DNA of 57,315 bases from contig NZ_FNDJ01000047.1 of NCBI RefSeq assembly GCF_900099965.1, positions 1-57,315 on the forward strand, given 5' to 3'. Positions 1 to 8,472 of this stretch are shown here, one piece after another. This stretch comes from Nonomuraea jiangxiensis. GTDB taxonomy: Bacteria; Actinomycetota; Actinomycetes; Streptosporangiales; Streptosporangiaceae. The notes under the pieces were generated by a model. It searched no databases, was not told where the DNA came from, and saw only the letters and a list, made by a program, of their open reading frames with translations. Within the stretch, counting starts at the first letter, position 1, and each line of letters begins with the position of its first letter. The position numbers and the translations under genes are program-made.

Positions 1-492
1 CGGGTTGAAGGCGGCTCGGTTGGCTGGGCCGGCCGGGGTGGCGATGCTCGTGCCGTCCCAGGCCACCAGCAGCAACTCGCCCAGGTGGGACCAAGGGGCG
101 CGGCCCGCTGTCAGGGGCGAGGCCACCCGCTGCAGCAGCTGCGCGAACACCACGCTGCCCAACCGCGCACGTAGCTTTGACAAGGCGGTGGAGGAGGGGA
201 TGCGCCAGCCTGCCGTCCGTAGCCGGTCGGCCAGTCCGGCCACCATCTGCCCGGCCACATCGATCGAGTTCAGGTGCGAAAACAGGCATAACGCCAGCAC
301 GAAGTACACCCCGAACCGGGCTGGCAGCGCCCGTGTCCGCGCCTTCTTGCCATGCGTGGGCCGCCAGCCGGCGAGTACTTCATCGACCAGGTCGGGCGGC
401 AGGAACCGAGTCAGTACGCCCAGCCCGACGTGATCCAAGATCTTGCTGTGACTGGATCTTCTCAGTAGCGATATGGCAGCATCAGCGGGCAA
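1..492 (-). CDS. IS4-family transposase, N-terminal part (gene runs off the window)
   Basis: The minus strand reads a 164-codon partial protein without stops. It has the features of the N-terminal domain of actinobacterial IS4-type transposases: a DHVGLGVLTRFLPP start, a hydrophobic GVYFVLALCLF segment, and the VAWDGTSIATP stretch at its end, which carries the first catalytic Asp of a DDE enzyme. The start chosen is a TTG at 492 because AAGGAG (minus strand of 498-503) lies 5 bases before it; no ATG fits. The C-terminal two thirds, with the other catalytic residues, lie beyond base 1. Whether the copy is intact cannot be seen. It marks the left edge of the window as mobile DNA. Confidence 0.85.
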   Translation of the reverse strand, partial: MPADAAISLLRRSSHSKILDHVGLGVLTRFLPPDLVDEVLAGWRPTHGKKARTRALPARFGVYFVLALCLFSHLNSIDVAGQMVAGLADRLRTAGWRIPSSTALSKLRARLGSVVFAQLLQRVASPLTAGRAPWSHLGELLLVAWDGTSIATPAGPANRAAFNP

Positions 493-550
493 CGAGGCTC
501 CTTGCCAGGCCAACGATCTTCAGCAATCGTCAGTCCTAGCAGGAGCCTCG
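493..550 (-). promoter_or_regulatory. Inverted repeat covering the transposase ribosome binding site
   Basis: CGAGGCTCCT (493-502) and AGGAGCCTCG (541-550) are perfect 10-bp arms. A smaller ACGAT/ATCGT pair lies between them. The transposase Shine-Dalgarno sequence AAGGAG is inside the left arm, so a transcript entering from outside would fold and hide it. Several insertion sequences (IS10, IS50) limit expression from outside promoters this way; applying that here is inference. Confidence 0.5.
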
Positions 551-865
551 CCACATCTCACACCATCGCCATCGACCGGCTCCATATCGTGATCACCTGA
601 TCCGTTGCAGACCCAAGATGCCCTTAAGTTCCTGGCATTGAAGCCGGCCGCCACCCGCCGCACGTGGCTGAGGGCCTCCAGGAGAACGGCCGCTGACCGG
701 CGCGGGGCGGGGCGCCGTTACGTGCGCCTCGTGGGCCGTCCGGGTGGTCCCCGGTGACCTGTGGACGTTCGCGCGCGGCCGGTGGCACCCGATTGCTCCA
801 CGGCCATCGGGCACCACGACCACCGCCACATGATCGACCCGTGGGGAGCGGGATAGCCTGGGGCG
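551..865. other. Intergenic stretch without a recognisable gene
   Basis: No reading frame here has convincing coding character. The first about 90 bases probably belong to the insertion sequence; a less GC-rich patch around 610-640 (GATGCCCTTAAGTTCCTGG) could be near its end, but the partner end is outside the window. The last bases hold a TAGCCT hexamer (854-859), 6 bases before the GTG of the next gene, which suggests a -10 element and a leaderless transcript. Confidence 0.4.
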
Positions 866-1906
866 GTGGCGGAGATTCGGGTGGGGCTGGTTGGTTATGG
901 GACCGCTGGGGCGTACTTTCACGCTCCCCTCATCCGGGCCACGCCGGGCTTGACGCTGGCCGCGGTCGTGACCAGGGACCCGGTGCGGCGGGACGAGGTG
1001 GCCGCGACCTACGGCGCCGTGGCCGTGTCCGAGGTGCCGGAGTTGTGGGACCTGTGCGATCTCGTGGTGGTCGCCTCGCCCAACCGGACGCATGTGAGCA
1101 TCGCGGCCGCGGCCCTCAACCACGGCAAACCCGTCGTCGTGGACAAACCCCTGGCGCCGACCGCCGAGGAGGCCCGGGAGCTGGTGCGGCTGGCGGAGAA
1201 GCGCGGGCTCATGCTGACCGTCTACCAGAACCGCCGCTGGGACGGGGACTTCCGCACCCTGCGGCGGCTGGTGGCGGAGGGGCGGCTGGGTGAGGTGCTG
1301 CGCTTCGAGTCGCGGTTCGAACGCTGGCGGCCGGTGCCCAAGGGCGGCTGGCGGGAGACCGGGGGCGCGGCGGAGATCGGCGGGCTGCTCTACGACCTGG
1401 GCAGCCACCTCATCGACCAGGCCCTGCGACTGCTCGGGCCGGTGCGCGAGGTCTACTGCGAGAGCGACGTCAGGCGACCGGGGGTGGTCTCCGACGACGA
1501 CACGTTCGTCGCGCTGACCCATGCCGGTGGCGCCCGGTCGCAGCTGTGGATGAGCTCGATGGCCGCCGCTCCCGGGCCGCGGTTCCGGGTGCTGGGGTCG
1601 GCGGGGGCGTACCTGAAGCACGGGATGGACGTGCAGGAGGAGCGGTTGCGGGCCGGGATGGCACCGGACGCGCCGGGGTTCGGCGACGAGCCGGAGGCGC
1701 GCTGGGGGGTGCTCGGCACGCCGGACGAACAGCACGCCGTGGTGACCGAGCCGGGGGCGTACCTGGACTTCTACCGGGGCGTGGCGGCGGCGCTGCGCGA
1801 CGGCGGGCCACCGCCCGTGGACCCCGGGAGCGTGGTGGACGTGCTGGCCGTCATCGAGGCGGCCCGATTGTCGGCCACCCAGCGCGTCGTCGTCCACCTC
1901 GGGTGA
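866..1906 (+). CDS. Gfo/Idh/MocA-family NAD(P)-dependent oxidoreductase
   Basis: A 346-residue cytoplasmic protein of normal family length. The N-terminal Rossmann fold shows GYGTAG at residues 10-15 for the dinucleotide and the family DKP motif at 93-95, whose Lys is part of the active site. The second domain carries YDLGSHLIDQAL, with the His expected near the substrate. The family oxidises sugars, inositols and similar alcohols or acts on imines; the substrate here cannot be read. The GTG start has no Shine-Dalgarno sequence, but TAGCCT sits 6 bases upstream, so the mRNA is probably leaderless. The neighbours are unrelated and give no pathway hint. E. coli YdgJ-type enzymes are the closest recognisable relatives. 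Confidence 0.9.
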   Translation: MAEIRVGLVGYGTAGAYFHAPLIRATPGLTLAAVVTRDPVRRDEVAATYGAVAVSEVPELWDLCDLVVVASPNRTHVSIAAAALNHGKPVVVDKPLAPTAEEARELVRLAEKRGLMLTVYQNRRWDGDFRTLRRLVAEGRLGEVLRFESRFERWRPVPKGGWRETGGAAEIGGLLYDLGSHLIDQALRLLGPVREVYCESDVRRPGVVSDDDTFVALTHAGGARSQLWMSSMAAAPGPRFRVLGSAGAYLKHGMDVQEERLRAGMAPDAPGFGDEPEARWGVLGTPDEQHAVVTEPGAYLDFYRGVAAALRDGGPPPVDPGSVVDVLAVIEAARLSATQRVVVHLG

Positions 1907-1939
1907 CAGGGGCGGGAGGCCACACCCGCCGCATCACTG

Positions 1940-2731
1940 TCAGTCGCGTAGGCGGGTGCGCAGGGCGGTCGTGTCGGCGTCTGTCCAGCCGTGCCGGGCC
2001 AGCCAGCCCATCGGGCCGCCGAAGCGGTCGTCGAGCACGCTCAGGAACTGCTCGATGTAACCGGCGCGCGGCATGTGGTCGTCCGTGGGCCGCGAGTCGA
2101 GGTCCACCCGGTAGGTGTCGCTCGCCCGCAACCGCTTGAGGATCAGCTCCAGCCGCTGCCCCGTGGCCGTGTAGTCCTCGACGATCGCCTCCCGGGTCGC
2201 GCCCGCCACCTCCAGCGCCAGCGCCGACAGCACCCCCGTGCGGTCCTTGCCCGCCGCGCAGTGCACCAGCGCCGCCCCGTCGGCCGACGCCATCGCGCGC
2301 AGCGCCGACACCACGGAGTCCGGCCGGTCGCGCAGGTAGCCGAAGTAGATGCCGGTCACCCGCAGTTCCTCGTCCAGCACACGCTCGGCCCAGGGCAGCA
2401 CCCGGTCGGCGTCGATGCTGTCGGCCTCGACGTCGGTGTAGCGTCCGCCCTCGGCGAACAACGTCAGATGGTGATGCCGCACCTCGGGCACCCGGGTGAG
2501 CGGCCCCGGCCCCTCCAGCGCCACTTCCGCGTTGGAGCGCAGGTCCACCACGTGCCGCAATCCCAGGTCGGCCACCAGCAGGGACACATCGGCAGAGGTG
2601 AGCCCCTGCAGATTGTCGGCACGGAAGATCCTTCCGCGCCGGGTGCGTCCCCCGTCGCTGGTGGGGAGTCCTCCCAGGTCACGCGCGTTGACCGCGCCTT
2701 CCAGATCGATCCACCTCGTCAGCTCGTCCAT
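1940..2731 (-). CDS. Tyrosine-protein phosphatase (PTP-fold, MptpB-like)
   Basis: A 263-residue protein with the P-loop signature HCAAGKDRTG at 157-166. Cys158 is the expected nucleophile and Arg164 the phosphate-binding residue. The N-terminal NARDLGGLPTSDG motif and the FRADNL segment are typical of the Y_phosphatase3 family, which includes Mycobacterium tuberculosis PtpB; the extra Lys and Asp in CxxGKDR go with phosphoinositide or dual-specificity activity in that family. The ATG at 2731 was chosen because the protein family begins there. No Shine-Dalgarno sequence is visible; TAGGGT lies 7 bases upstream, so a leaderless transcript is likely. It stands alone, with its 3' end facing the oxidoreductase gene. 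Confidence 0.9.
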   Translation of the reverse strand: MDELTRWIDLEGAVNARDLGGLPTSDGGRTRRGRIFRADNLQGLTSADVSLLVADLGLRHVVDLRSNAEVALEGPGPLTRVPEVRHHHLTLFAEGGRYTDVEADSIDADRVLPWAERVLDEELRVTGIYFGYLRDRPDSVVSALRAMASADGAALVHCAAGKDRTGVLSALALEVAGATREAIVEDYTATGQRLELILKRLRASDTYRVDLDSRPTDDHMPRAGYIEQFLSVLDDRFGGPMGWLARHGWTDADTTALRTRLRD

Positions 2732-2795
2732 TATCTCGACCCTATATGTCCGCCAAAGATGAGCGGATCCGAGGTTCATAACGCAGCATGAACGT

Positions 2796-3668
2796 ATGGA
2801 TCCACGAGCTCTGCCTCCCCGGCTGGTGATCGATCCATCGCTGCCCCCGGAGGTCGCCCTCGAGTTGCGGTCGAGCCCGCACATCCTCCGGATGGCTCGG
2901 TCAGGCGCTCGGGTGGACACCACCCACAATCCCACCCTGCTGTTCGCGCTGCCCGGTTTCCTGATGCTGGTCTCCGTGATGGCCGGCTTCACGGGCCTGT
3001 TCGCCGTGAGCCTGGGGTTCGGTCTGATCGTGTTGATGCGATGGATAGCGACGGACAGCACATATCGCTCGACGAGACGAAGACTGCGCCTGGCCCGGGA
3101 GCACGCGGCCCGCTATATCCTGCCCGAGGACCTGGACTACCCCTGCCAGATGCTCCTGCGCCGGGCTCAGAACGCCGTCGAGACGATCCTCAACTCCCGG
3201 GTCCACCGGGACGGGCTGATCGACACCATCGACAACCAGGTGACGCTGCCGGAGGAGGTCTGGCAGATCGGCCAGCGGCTGCGGCGGCTGTCCTCCATGC
3301 ACGCCGAGCAGGGCCGGATCATCCCGCGTGAGCTGCCGCCCGGCATGGAGAACGCGTTCAAGCCGTACACCAAGGCGCTGGACGCCGCCTGGACGTCCCT
3401 GTCGCGGCGGGTGCGCCACCTGGAGTCGTACGCCAAGCAGGTGCTCAAGGCCGACAAGGTCTACCAGACGCACCGCAGGCTGGAGGCGCTGGCCGCCAAG
3501 ACCCCGGAATACCAGCAGCTCATCGCCGACACCGTGCGGGACGAGCTGGCCCAGGAGCGCATCAGGGAGCTGGCCGACCAGGCGGCGCACGTGCGCAAGC
3601 TGTTCGAGGAGAGCATCCTGGAGGCCAGGCTGGCGGCGGGAGAGCTGATCAGGACGCCGCTGACCTAG
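2796..3668 (+). CDS. Two-TM membrane protein with long helical C-terminus, function unknown
   Basis: A 290-residue protein. Residues about 45-85 form two close hydrophobic helices (LLFALPGFLMLVSVMAGF and FAVSLGFGLIVLMRW). The remaining 200 residues are charged, helix-rich and cytoplasmic by the positive-inside rule. Similar two-TM proteins with a long helical tail are widespread in Streptosporangiaceae and Streptomyces as hypothetical proteins. It is divergent from the phosphatase gene (64 bp apart) and its last 4 bases overlap convergently with the STAND NTPase gene. An earlier ATG at 2788 is in another frame and stops after a few codons. No enzymatic motif was seen. Confidence 0.75.
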   Translation: MDPRALPPRLVIDPSLPPEVALELRSSPHILRMARSGARVDTTHNPTLLFALPGFLMLVSVMAGFTGLFAVSLGFGLIVLMRWIATDSTYRSTRRRLRLAREHAARYILPEDLDYPCQMLLRRAQNAVETILNSRVHRDGLIDTIDNQVTLPEEVWQIGQRLRRLSSMHAEQGRIIPRELPPGMENAFKPYTKALDAAWTSLSRRVRHLESYAKQVLKADKVYQTHRRLEALAAKTPEYQQLIADTVRDELAQERIRELADQAAHVRKLFEESILEARLAAGELIRTPLT

Positions 3669-6187
3669 TGTCCGGCCCGCTGGAGGAGCTCCAGGGTCCT
3701 GCGCATGCCTGCCTCGTTGCCCAGGCTGCGGTAGATCTCCCTGGCCTGCTCCAGCGGCTCCACGGCGGCCGTGCGCGCGCCCGCGTCCAGGTGGGCCTCG
3801 CCGAGATAGCGCAGGCTCCTGGCCATCCACCAGCGGTCCTCCAGCTCCTCGAACCCCTCGACCGCCCGGCGCAGCTCCGCCGCCGACTCCTCGGTCCGGC
3901 CCAACCTGGCCAGCGCCCGGCCGGCCGACACGGCGTTGCGGGCCACTCCCCACGAATCACCCAGCGCGACCAGGATGTCGTCGGCCCGCCGCACGTAGTC
4001 CAGCTCGCGCAGCCCGTTCTCCGGGTCGCCGACCTCTCCCGCGGCCCGCAGGCAGCGGGCCTCCTCCCACAGCTCGCCGCGCTGCTTGAACATCTCCGAG
4101 GCCCGGTCGAGGCTGAACCCGGCCCGGGTGAACAGGTTGGCGGCGCCCCGGTGGTCGCCCGCCCGGAGCTCGCCGCGTGCCTGCGCCGCCAGCACCTCCC
4201 CGTACACGCGCAGGGTCTGGGCCTCGGAGTAGCGGTTGCCGTCCCGCTTGAAGATCTCCAAGGCGTCCTCCAGCAGGTCCCTGGCCTCCTCGGGCCGGCG
4301 CTCGGCCATCCGCATCTCGGCCAGGTTGCGCTGGGTGCGGGCCATCCACCACAGGTCCTCCTCGCCCTTGAACGCGGTGATGGCCCCGATGAGGTAGTCC
4401 TGTGCCCGGTCGAGGTGGCCGTCGCTGAACAGCGTCATGCCGATCGTGCGCATGCAGCGGGCCGCCCACCACGACTCGCCCAGCTCGGTGAAGATCTCCA
4501 GCGCGCGTTCGGCCTCCTCCAGCGCCCGCTCCCGCAGCCCCAGGCCGCCGTGCACGGAGGCGCTGTCGAGCAGCGCGATGGCCAGCGCGCGCCGGTCGCC
4601 GGTACGCTCCGCCGCCGCGCGGCCGAGCTCGGCCACGGCCACCCAGTCGGCCCAGTACGCCCGCAGCGAGTGGCAGAGCGAGCAGAACGCCCTGGCCAGC
4701 CCCCACGTCAGCTCCCAGAGCCGGAGCTGCTCGGCCTGGTGGATCATGGCGATCAGCGAGAGCCGCTCGGCGTTGAGCCAGTCACCGGCCCTGACCTGCC
4801 CGTCGGCACTGGACTGGCGCCCGCCCCGGCTCCAGTCCTGCGGCCAGCGGTTCTGCGCCGCCTCCTCGGCGCGGCGGCGGTAGCCGTACAGGACCCGCTC
4901 GACGGCGGCGCGGCGGCGCTCGGCCTCGTCCTGCTCGGCCAGCTCCGCGGCGAAGACCCTGACCAGGTCGTGCAGCCGGTAGCGCATCGTACCGGTCTGG
5001 TCGGTGCCCGAGCACTCGGCGAGCTGGGCGTCGATAAGGGCTTCGAGCTGGTCTGAACCGTCGAGACCGGAGATGTCGAGCAGCTCGCCGGCCACCCAGC
5101 CGGGCACGTCGGGCGCGGTGAGCGAGCTGAGCAGGCGCAACAGGCGGCGCTGCATGCCGGTGCAGTCGTCGTAGCTGAGCTGTACGGAGGCGCGCACGCT
5201 CTTGTCGACCGTGGGCGCCACCTCCAGCTGGTCGAGACGGCGGCGCGTGTCGTTCAGCCGGCCGGCCATCTCGCGCATGGTCCACTGCTCGCGGGTGGCG
5301 AGCCGGCCGCCGCAGATGTTGATCGCCAGTGGCAGGTAGTCGCACAGCCGCACGACTTCCTTGGCCGATTCGAGGTCCTCGACGATCCTGGCCCCGCCGG
5401 CCAGCCTGGCCAGCAGCTCGACGCCGTGCGCCTCGCTGAACACGCCCAGCCGCGTGTCGTGGGTGCCGTCCAGGAACAGCGGCGCCCGCGAGGTGACCAG
5501 GACGGCGCAGCCCGGCTCGGCCGGGATCAGCGGTTTGACCTGGGCGGCGTCATGGGCGTTGTCCAGGCCGATGAGGATCTTGCGGCCCTTGGTCCAGGTC
5601 AGCCAGAGCTTGCGTAACTCGTCCAAGCCGCCGGGGTCGGTGGTCAGGCGCACGTCCAGCGCCCGCAGGAACCCCATCAGCACCTCGTCGGGGCTCACCG
5701 GGGCATCGACGCCGCCGCGCAGGTCGGCGTAGAGCCTGCCGTCGGGATACCACGCGGCGACCTCCTGCCCGAACCTGGTCATCAGCGCCGACTTACCGAC
5801 GCCGCCGCGGCCGTACACGGAGACGACGAGCGGCGGTGAGAGGTCGGAGGCGCCGCGGCGCTCGGAGAAGACGGCACGCAGGTCGGCGAGGGATTCGGCG
5901 CGGCCGGTGAAGTGCTCGGGGACGGGCGGCCACTGGGCGGGCGCGAGCGAGCCGGAGGCGGTCAGCGCCGGGCGTCTGGCGCGCGAGTCGGTGGTGGCCC
6001 AGGTGGTCAGTCCGACCAGGACGGCCGCTCCGAAGGTCACGCCGACCTTGGCCGCCGGAGGGATCTCCCACTCCATGGAGGCCGTCAGCACGCTCGCGGC
6101 CGCGGCCGCCAGGCCCGCGGAGAAGGGCGCGGCCCACGTCAGCTTTCTACGTATTTTTCGCCGTTTGTCCGGTAGATCCCCTGGCAA
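3665..6187 (-). CDS. STAND NTPase (NB-ARC type) with TPR repeats and N-terminal membrane helices
   Basis: An 840-residue signalling ATPase. From the N-terminus: a basic segment, two hydrophobic helices (about 18-35 and 47-64), a P-loop GRGGVGKS (126-133), a Walker B strand ILIGLD (204-209), the NB-ARC winged-helix part, then about ten TPR-like repeats with recurring WWMARxxR and GxxEEAxxxLxxAxxxF units. It resembles AfsR-type regulators but lacks the SARP/BTAD DNA-binding domain. The start is taken as TTG at 6187, with AAAGGGG 6-7 bases upstream. An in-frame ATG at 6250 would add 21 residues but falls inside the terminator hairpin of the preceding gene. It probably works as a membrane-tethered switch; the ligand is unknown. 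Confidence 0.85.
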   Translation of the reverse strand: MPGDLPDKRRKIRRKLTWAAPFSAGLAAAAASVLTASMEWEIPPAAKVGVTFGAAVLVGLTTWATTDSRARRPALTASGSLAPAQWPPVPEHFTGRAESLADLRAVFSERRGASDLSPPLVVSVYGRGGVGKSALMTRFGQEVAAWYPDGRLYADLRGGVDAPVSPDEVLMGFLRALDVRLTTDPGGLDELRKLWLTWTKGRKILIGLDNAHDAAQVKPLIPAEPGCAVLVTSRAPLFLDGTHDTRLGVFSEAHGVELLARLAGGARIVEDLESAKEVVRLCDYLPLAINICGGRLATREQWTMREMAGRLNDTRRRLDQLEVAPTVDKSVRASVQLSYDDCTGMQRRLLRLLSSLTAPDVPGWVAGELLDISGLDGSDQLEALIDAQLAECSGTDQTGTMRYRLHDLVRVFAAELAEQDEAERRRAAVERVLYGYRRRAEEAAQNRWPQDWSRGGRQSSADGQVRAGDWLNAERLSLIAMIHQAEQLRLWELTWGLARAFCSLCHSLRAYWADWVAVAELGRAAAERTGDRRALAIALLDSASVHGGLGLRERALEEAERALEIFTELGESWWAARCMRTIGMTLFSDGHLDRAQDYLIGAITAFKGEEDLWWMARTQRNLAEMRMAERRPEEARDLLEDALEIFKRDGNRYSEAQTLRVYGEVLAAQARGELRAGDHRGAANLFTRAGFSLDRASEMFKQRGELWEEARCLRAAGEVGDPENGLRELDYVRRADDILVALGDSWGVARNAVSAGRALARLGRTEESAAELRRAVEGFEELEDRWWMARSLRYLGEAHLDAGARTAAVEPLEQAREIYRSLGNEAGMRRTLELLQRAGH

Positions 6188-6191
6188 CGAA

Positions 6192-6208
6192 CACCCCTTT
6201 CGGGGGTG
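6192..6208 (-). promoter_or_regulatory. Small hairpin holding the STAND gene ribosome binding site
   Basis: CACCCC (6192-6197) and GGGGTG (6203-6208) pair around a 5-base loop. The Shine-Dalgarno sequence AAAGGGG (minus strand of 6194-6200) is half inside the stem, so translation of the STAND gene from its TTG start may be held low. Seen directly; the regulatory role is inferred. Confidence 0.4.
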
Positions 6209-6217
6209 ATTCAAGCC

Positions 6218-6251
6218 GATGGGGCACGGCTTGCGCCAGCCGTACCCCATC
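6218..6251 (-). terminator. Hairpin terminator after the M6 protease gene
   Basis: GATGGGGCACGGCT (6218-6231) and AGCCGTACCCCATC (6238-6251) form 14-bp arms with one G-U-type mismatch and a 6-base loop, starting 6 bases past the protease stop codon. There is no clear T-run, as is common for actinobacterial terminators. Confidence 0.65.
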
Positions 6252-6257
6252 GTTTGT

Positions 6258-8366
6258 CTAAAGACCGATCACATGACAGGTGGCGGTCATCGTCTTGCCC
6301 GGGTCACTCTCCGACGTGGCGGTGAGCTTGACCCTGGCCAGCCTGTCACCGCCGGAGGCGCGCACCGCGTTCACGGTGACGACCTCCTGCTTGCCGAACG
6401 CGACGGAGGCCAGGGCGTTCGGCAGCTGGGCGGTCCAGCCCTTGCCCTGCACCTCGGCCTTGAGGCGGTAGACGTCGGAGTTGAGGTAGGCGCTGACGTC
6501 CTCGGGGTGCTGACCCTGCGCCGGGGCCGCCTTACCGGTGTTGAACAGCGGGAACTTGCAGGTGGACAGGTTCTTGCCGGAGGGGACGCCGGCCCCGGGC
6601 AGCACCTTGACGCCGCGCTTCTGCGGGCCCGAGCCGTCGAGCGAGCGGATGGCGACGGTGTAGGACAGGGTCCCGTCGCGGTCCCGCTCGAGGTCGGTGA
6701 CATAGAAGTGCAGGCGGTTGGCCTCGTCCGTGAACTCGTACTCGCTGCCGGAGTCGGTGCCGGCGTGGAAGAGAGCGTCGGAGAGCTGCCGGTAGTCGCC
6801 GATCGTGATCGGCACCTCGGTCCCGTCAGGCATGACGTAGTCGGTCATGTTGATGTCCTGCGGGTTGGCGTCGATCACCCACTCGAACGGGGCCCGGTCC
6901 TGGTTCTTGGTCTTGGCCAGCAGGACGCCGGAGTCGGGGGTGAAGGAGTCGGCCCCTACCCGGTCCACGACCTCGACCGTGTAGTTCTCGTAACCGCCAC
7001 CGTCGCAGAGCGGCTGCTGGTTCGGGTTGCAGGCGGGGCTCTTGTCGCCGGTGTCGAAGGAGATGTTGACGCCGGAGAGCTCGTTAGCGCCCGGTTGCAC
7101 CGCGCGGGCCTTGACCCTGGCGGTGACCAGGCCGGACTCGTCGAGCGCCTCACGGGACAGGCGCAGGACGTTCTGCTCGTCGACCATCTCCAGTTTGATC
7201 TTGTTGCGCAGCATGTGCTGCGCGCCCATGGACGCGCCCGCGGTGGGCGGGATGAGCCAGCGCGAGTGCGGGCCGCCTGGCCCGTTGAAGCTGCCGCGGC
7301 TGAGCATCTCCCAGATGCCGGTGTACGCCCGGCGCGGGGGTATCCCGTAAGGGTTGTTGTAGTTGTCGGCGATGCCCATGATGTGGCTCAGCTCGTGGGC
7401 GTAGGTGGCCATGCCCGAGCTCTCGGCCTGGACCGAGTCGACGCCGAAGCGGGCGTTGGGCCAGAAGGTGGAGCCGGCCTGCCACGAGGTCCAGTCGACG
7501 TAGCGGGTGTCCACCCAGTTGGGCAGCGCGGCGTCGCTCTCCGGGCCCCACTCGTCCGGCACGTCCTCCTTGGTGGGGAACTTCATCATGCCGAACTCCT
7601 GCCAGGTCGCCGACTCGTCCTGGCCCGCGGTCAGGTAGAAGACGAAGTCGAACTGGTCGGCCACCTCCTGGCCGACGTCGGCGATCCAGGCGGCGTTGCC
7701 GTCGGTACGCAGGTTCTTGTTGCACGAGTCGCCGGCCGGGCAGCCGGTGCCGCTCTGGAACTCCATGGCGTACTCGTGGTCCTTGCCGGACAACGTGTAG
7801 GGACCGAAACCGGTCAGCTCCACGCCGTACCTGCCGCCCGAGTCCTCCATCCAGTACTCGTGGATGGTGTGACCCCGGTTGAGGTCGTTCGGGGTGTTGA
7901 GGAAGTCCTGGTAGAACTTCGCGACCTGGTCACGCGGGACGTCGTGGGCCTCGGCGCTCGGGTTGCCGAAGACCGTCGAACCCTTGGGCTGGGTGACCAC
8001 GAACGGCTGGTTCGGGTAGTCCACCAGCACGAGCGCGCCCTTGAAGGTGCGGCTCGACCCCTTCACCGAAGGGTCGTTCCACTTGGTGCCGGGTGGGCGC
8101 TTGTAGTCCGCCCACGTCATGTGGTCGGGATTCTCCCAGTTCTGCGGGTCGATGGGCTTGATGCCGCCCGGCGGGCGGCTGCGCAGGGTCTGGGCGTCGG
8201 CGGGTGCGTCGAGCTGCCAGGGCTGCGTCTGCGGCCAGTGGTTCTGCCGCCACGGGTACTCGGGATCATCGGGGGGTGCTGCGGAAGCAGGGGTCGCCAT
8301 CAGGCTCACCGGGATCAGCACGATGGCCGCCAGCAAACCCTTGAGCAGCTTCTTCGGGGCTATCAC
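6258..8366 (-). CDS. Secreted M6-family (immune inhibitor A-like) metalloprotease
   Basis: A 702-residue exported protease. A Sec signal peptide covers residues 1-29 (basic KKLLKG, hydrophobic core, cut after ATPASA). The zinc site HELSHIMGIAD starts at 324, with the two His and the Glu of HExxH plus a downstream Asp ligand, as expected for the M6 clan. The N-terminal half includes the YWMEDSGG and Y-x-MEF segments common to this family. The 3' third, after about residue 400, is beta-rich and probably an accessory domain. The GTG start lacks a clear Shine-Dalgarno sequence. It likely degrades extracellular protein as part of nutrient scavenging. The gene is divergent from the PucR-type regulator, which might control it. 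Confidence 0.9.
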   Translation of the reverse strand: MIAPKKLLKGLLAAIVLIPVSLMATPASAAPPDDPEYPWRQNHWPQTQPWQLDAPADAQTLRSRPPGGIKPIDPQNWENPDHMTWADYKRPPGTKWNDPSVKGSSRTFKGALVLVDYPNQPFVVTQPKGSTVFGNPSAEAHDVPRDQVAKFYQDFLNTPNDLNRGHTIHEYWMEDSGGRYGVELTGFGPYTLSGKDHEYAMEFQSGTGCPAGDSCNKNLRTDGNAAWIADVGQEVADQFDFVFYLTAGQDESATWQEFGMMKFPTKEDVPDEWGPESDAALPNWVDTRYVDWTSWQAGSTFWPNARFGVDSVQAESSGMATYAHELSHIMGIADNYNNPYGIPPRRAYTGIWEMLSRGSFNGPGGPHSRWLIPPTAGASMGAQHMLRNKIKLEMVDEQNVLRLSREALDESGLVTARVKARAVQPGANELSGVNISFDTGDKSPACNPNQQPLCDGGGYENYTVEVVDRVGADSFTPDSGVLLAKTKNQDRAPFEWVIDANPQDINMTDYVMPDGTEVPITIGDYRQLSDALFHAGTDSGSEYEFTDEANRLHFYVTDLERDRDGTLSYTVAIRSLDGSGPQKRGVKVLPGAGVPSGKNLSTCKFPLFNTGKAAPAQGQHPEDVSAYLNSDVYRLKAEVQGKGWTAQLPNALASVAFGKQEVVTVNAVRASGGDRLARVKLTATSESDPGKTMTATCHVIGL

Positions 8367-8472
8367 GGATTGACGGTATAGACCTTGTTGACGGAGATCA
8401 CCGATCAGTTGTAGGGAAGAGGGATACCAGCCCTTCCGACAATTGATGAAATATCCACGTAAAGGTGTGTTT

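Noticed and set aside
593..1897. Long minus-strand frame opposite the Gfo/Idh/MocA gene
   Set aside because: It has no family motif and a His/Arg/Pro/Gly-rich composition typical of antisense frames in high-GC DNA; the plus strand has a complete enzyme.
6188..6250. ATG at 6250 as start of the STAND NTPase
   Set aside because: It lies in the terminator hairpin of the protease gene, lacks a ribosome site and adds 21 residues with no domain value.
6219..8381. 720-codon plus-strand frame opposite the M6 protease
   Set aside because: Val/Gly/His-rich shadow frame; the protease signal peptide and HExxH motif fix the true strand.
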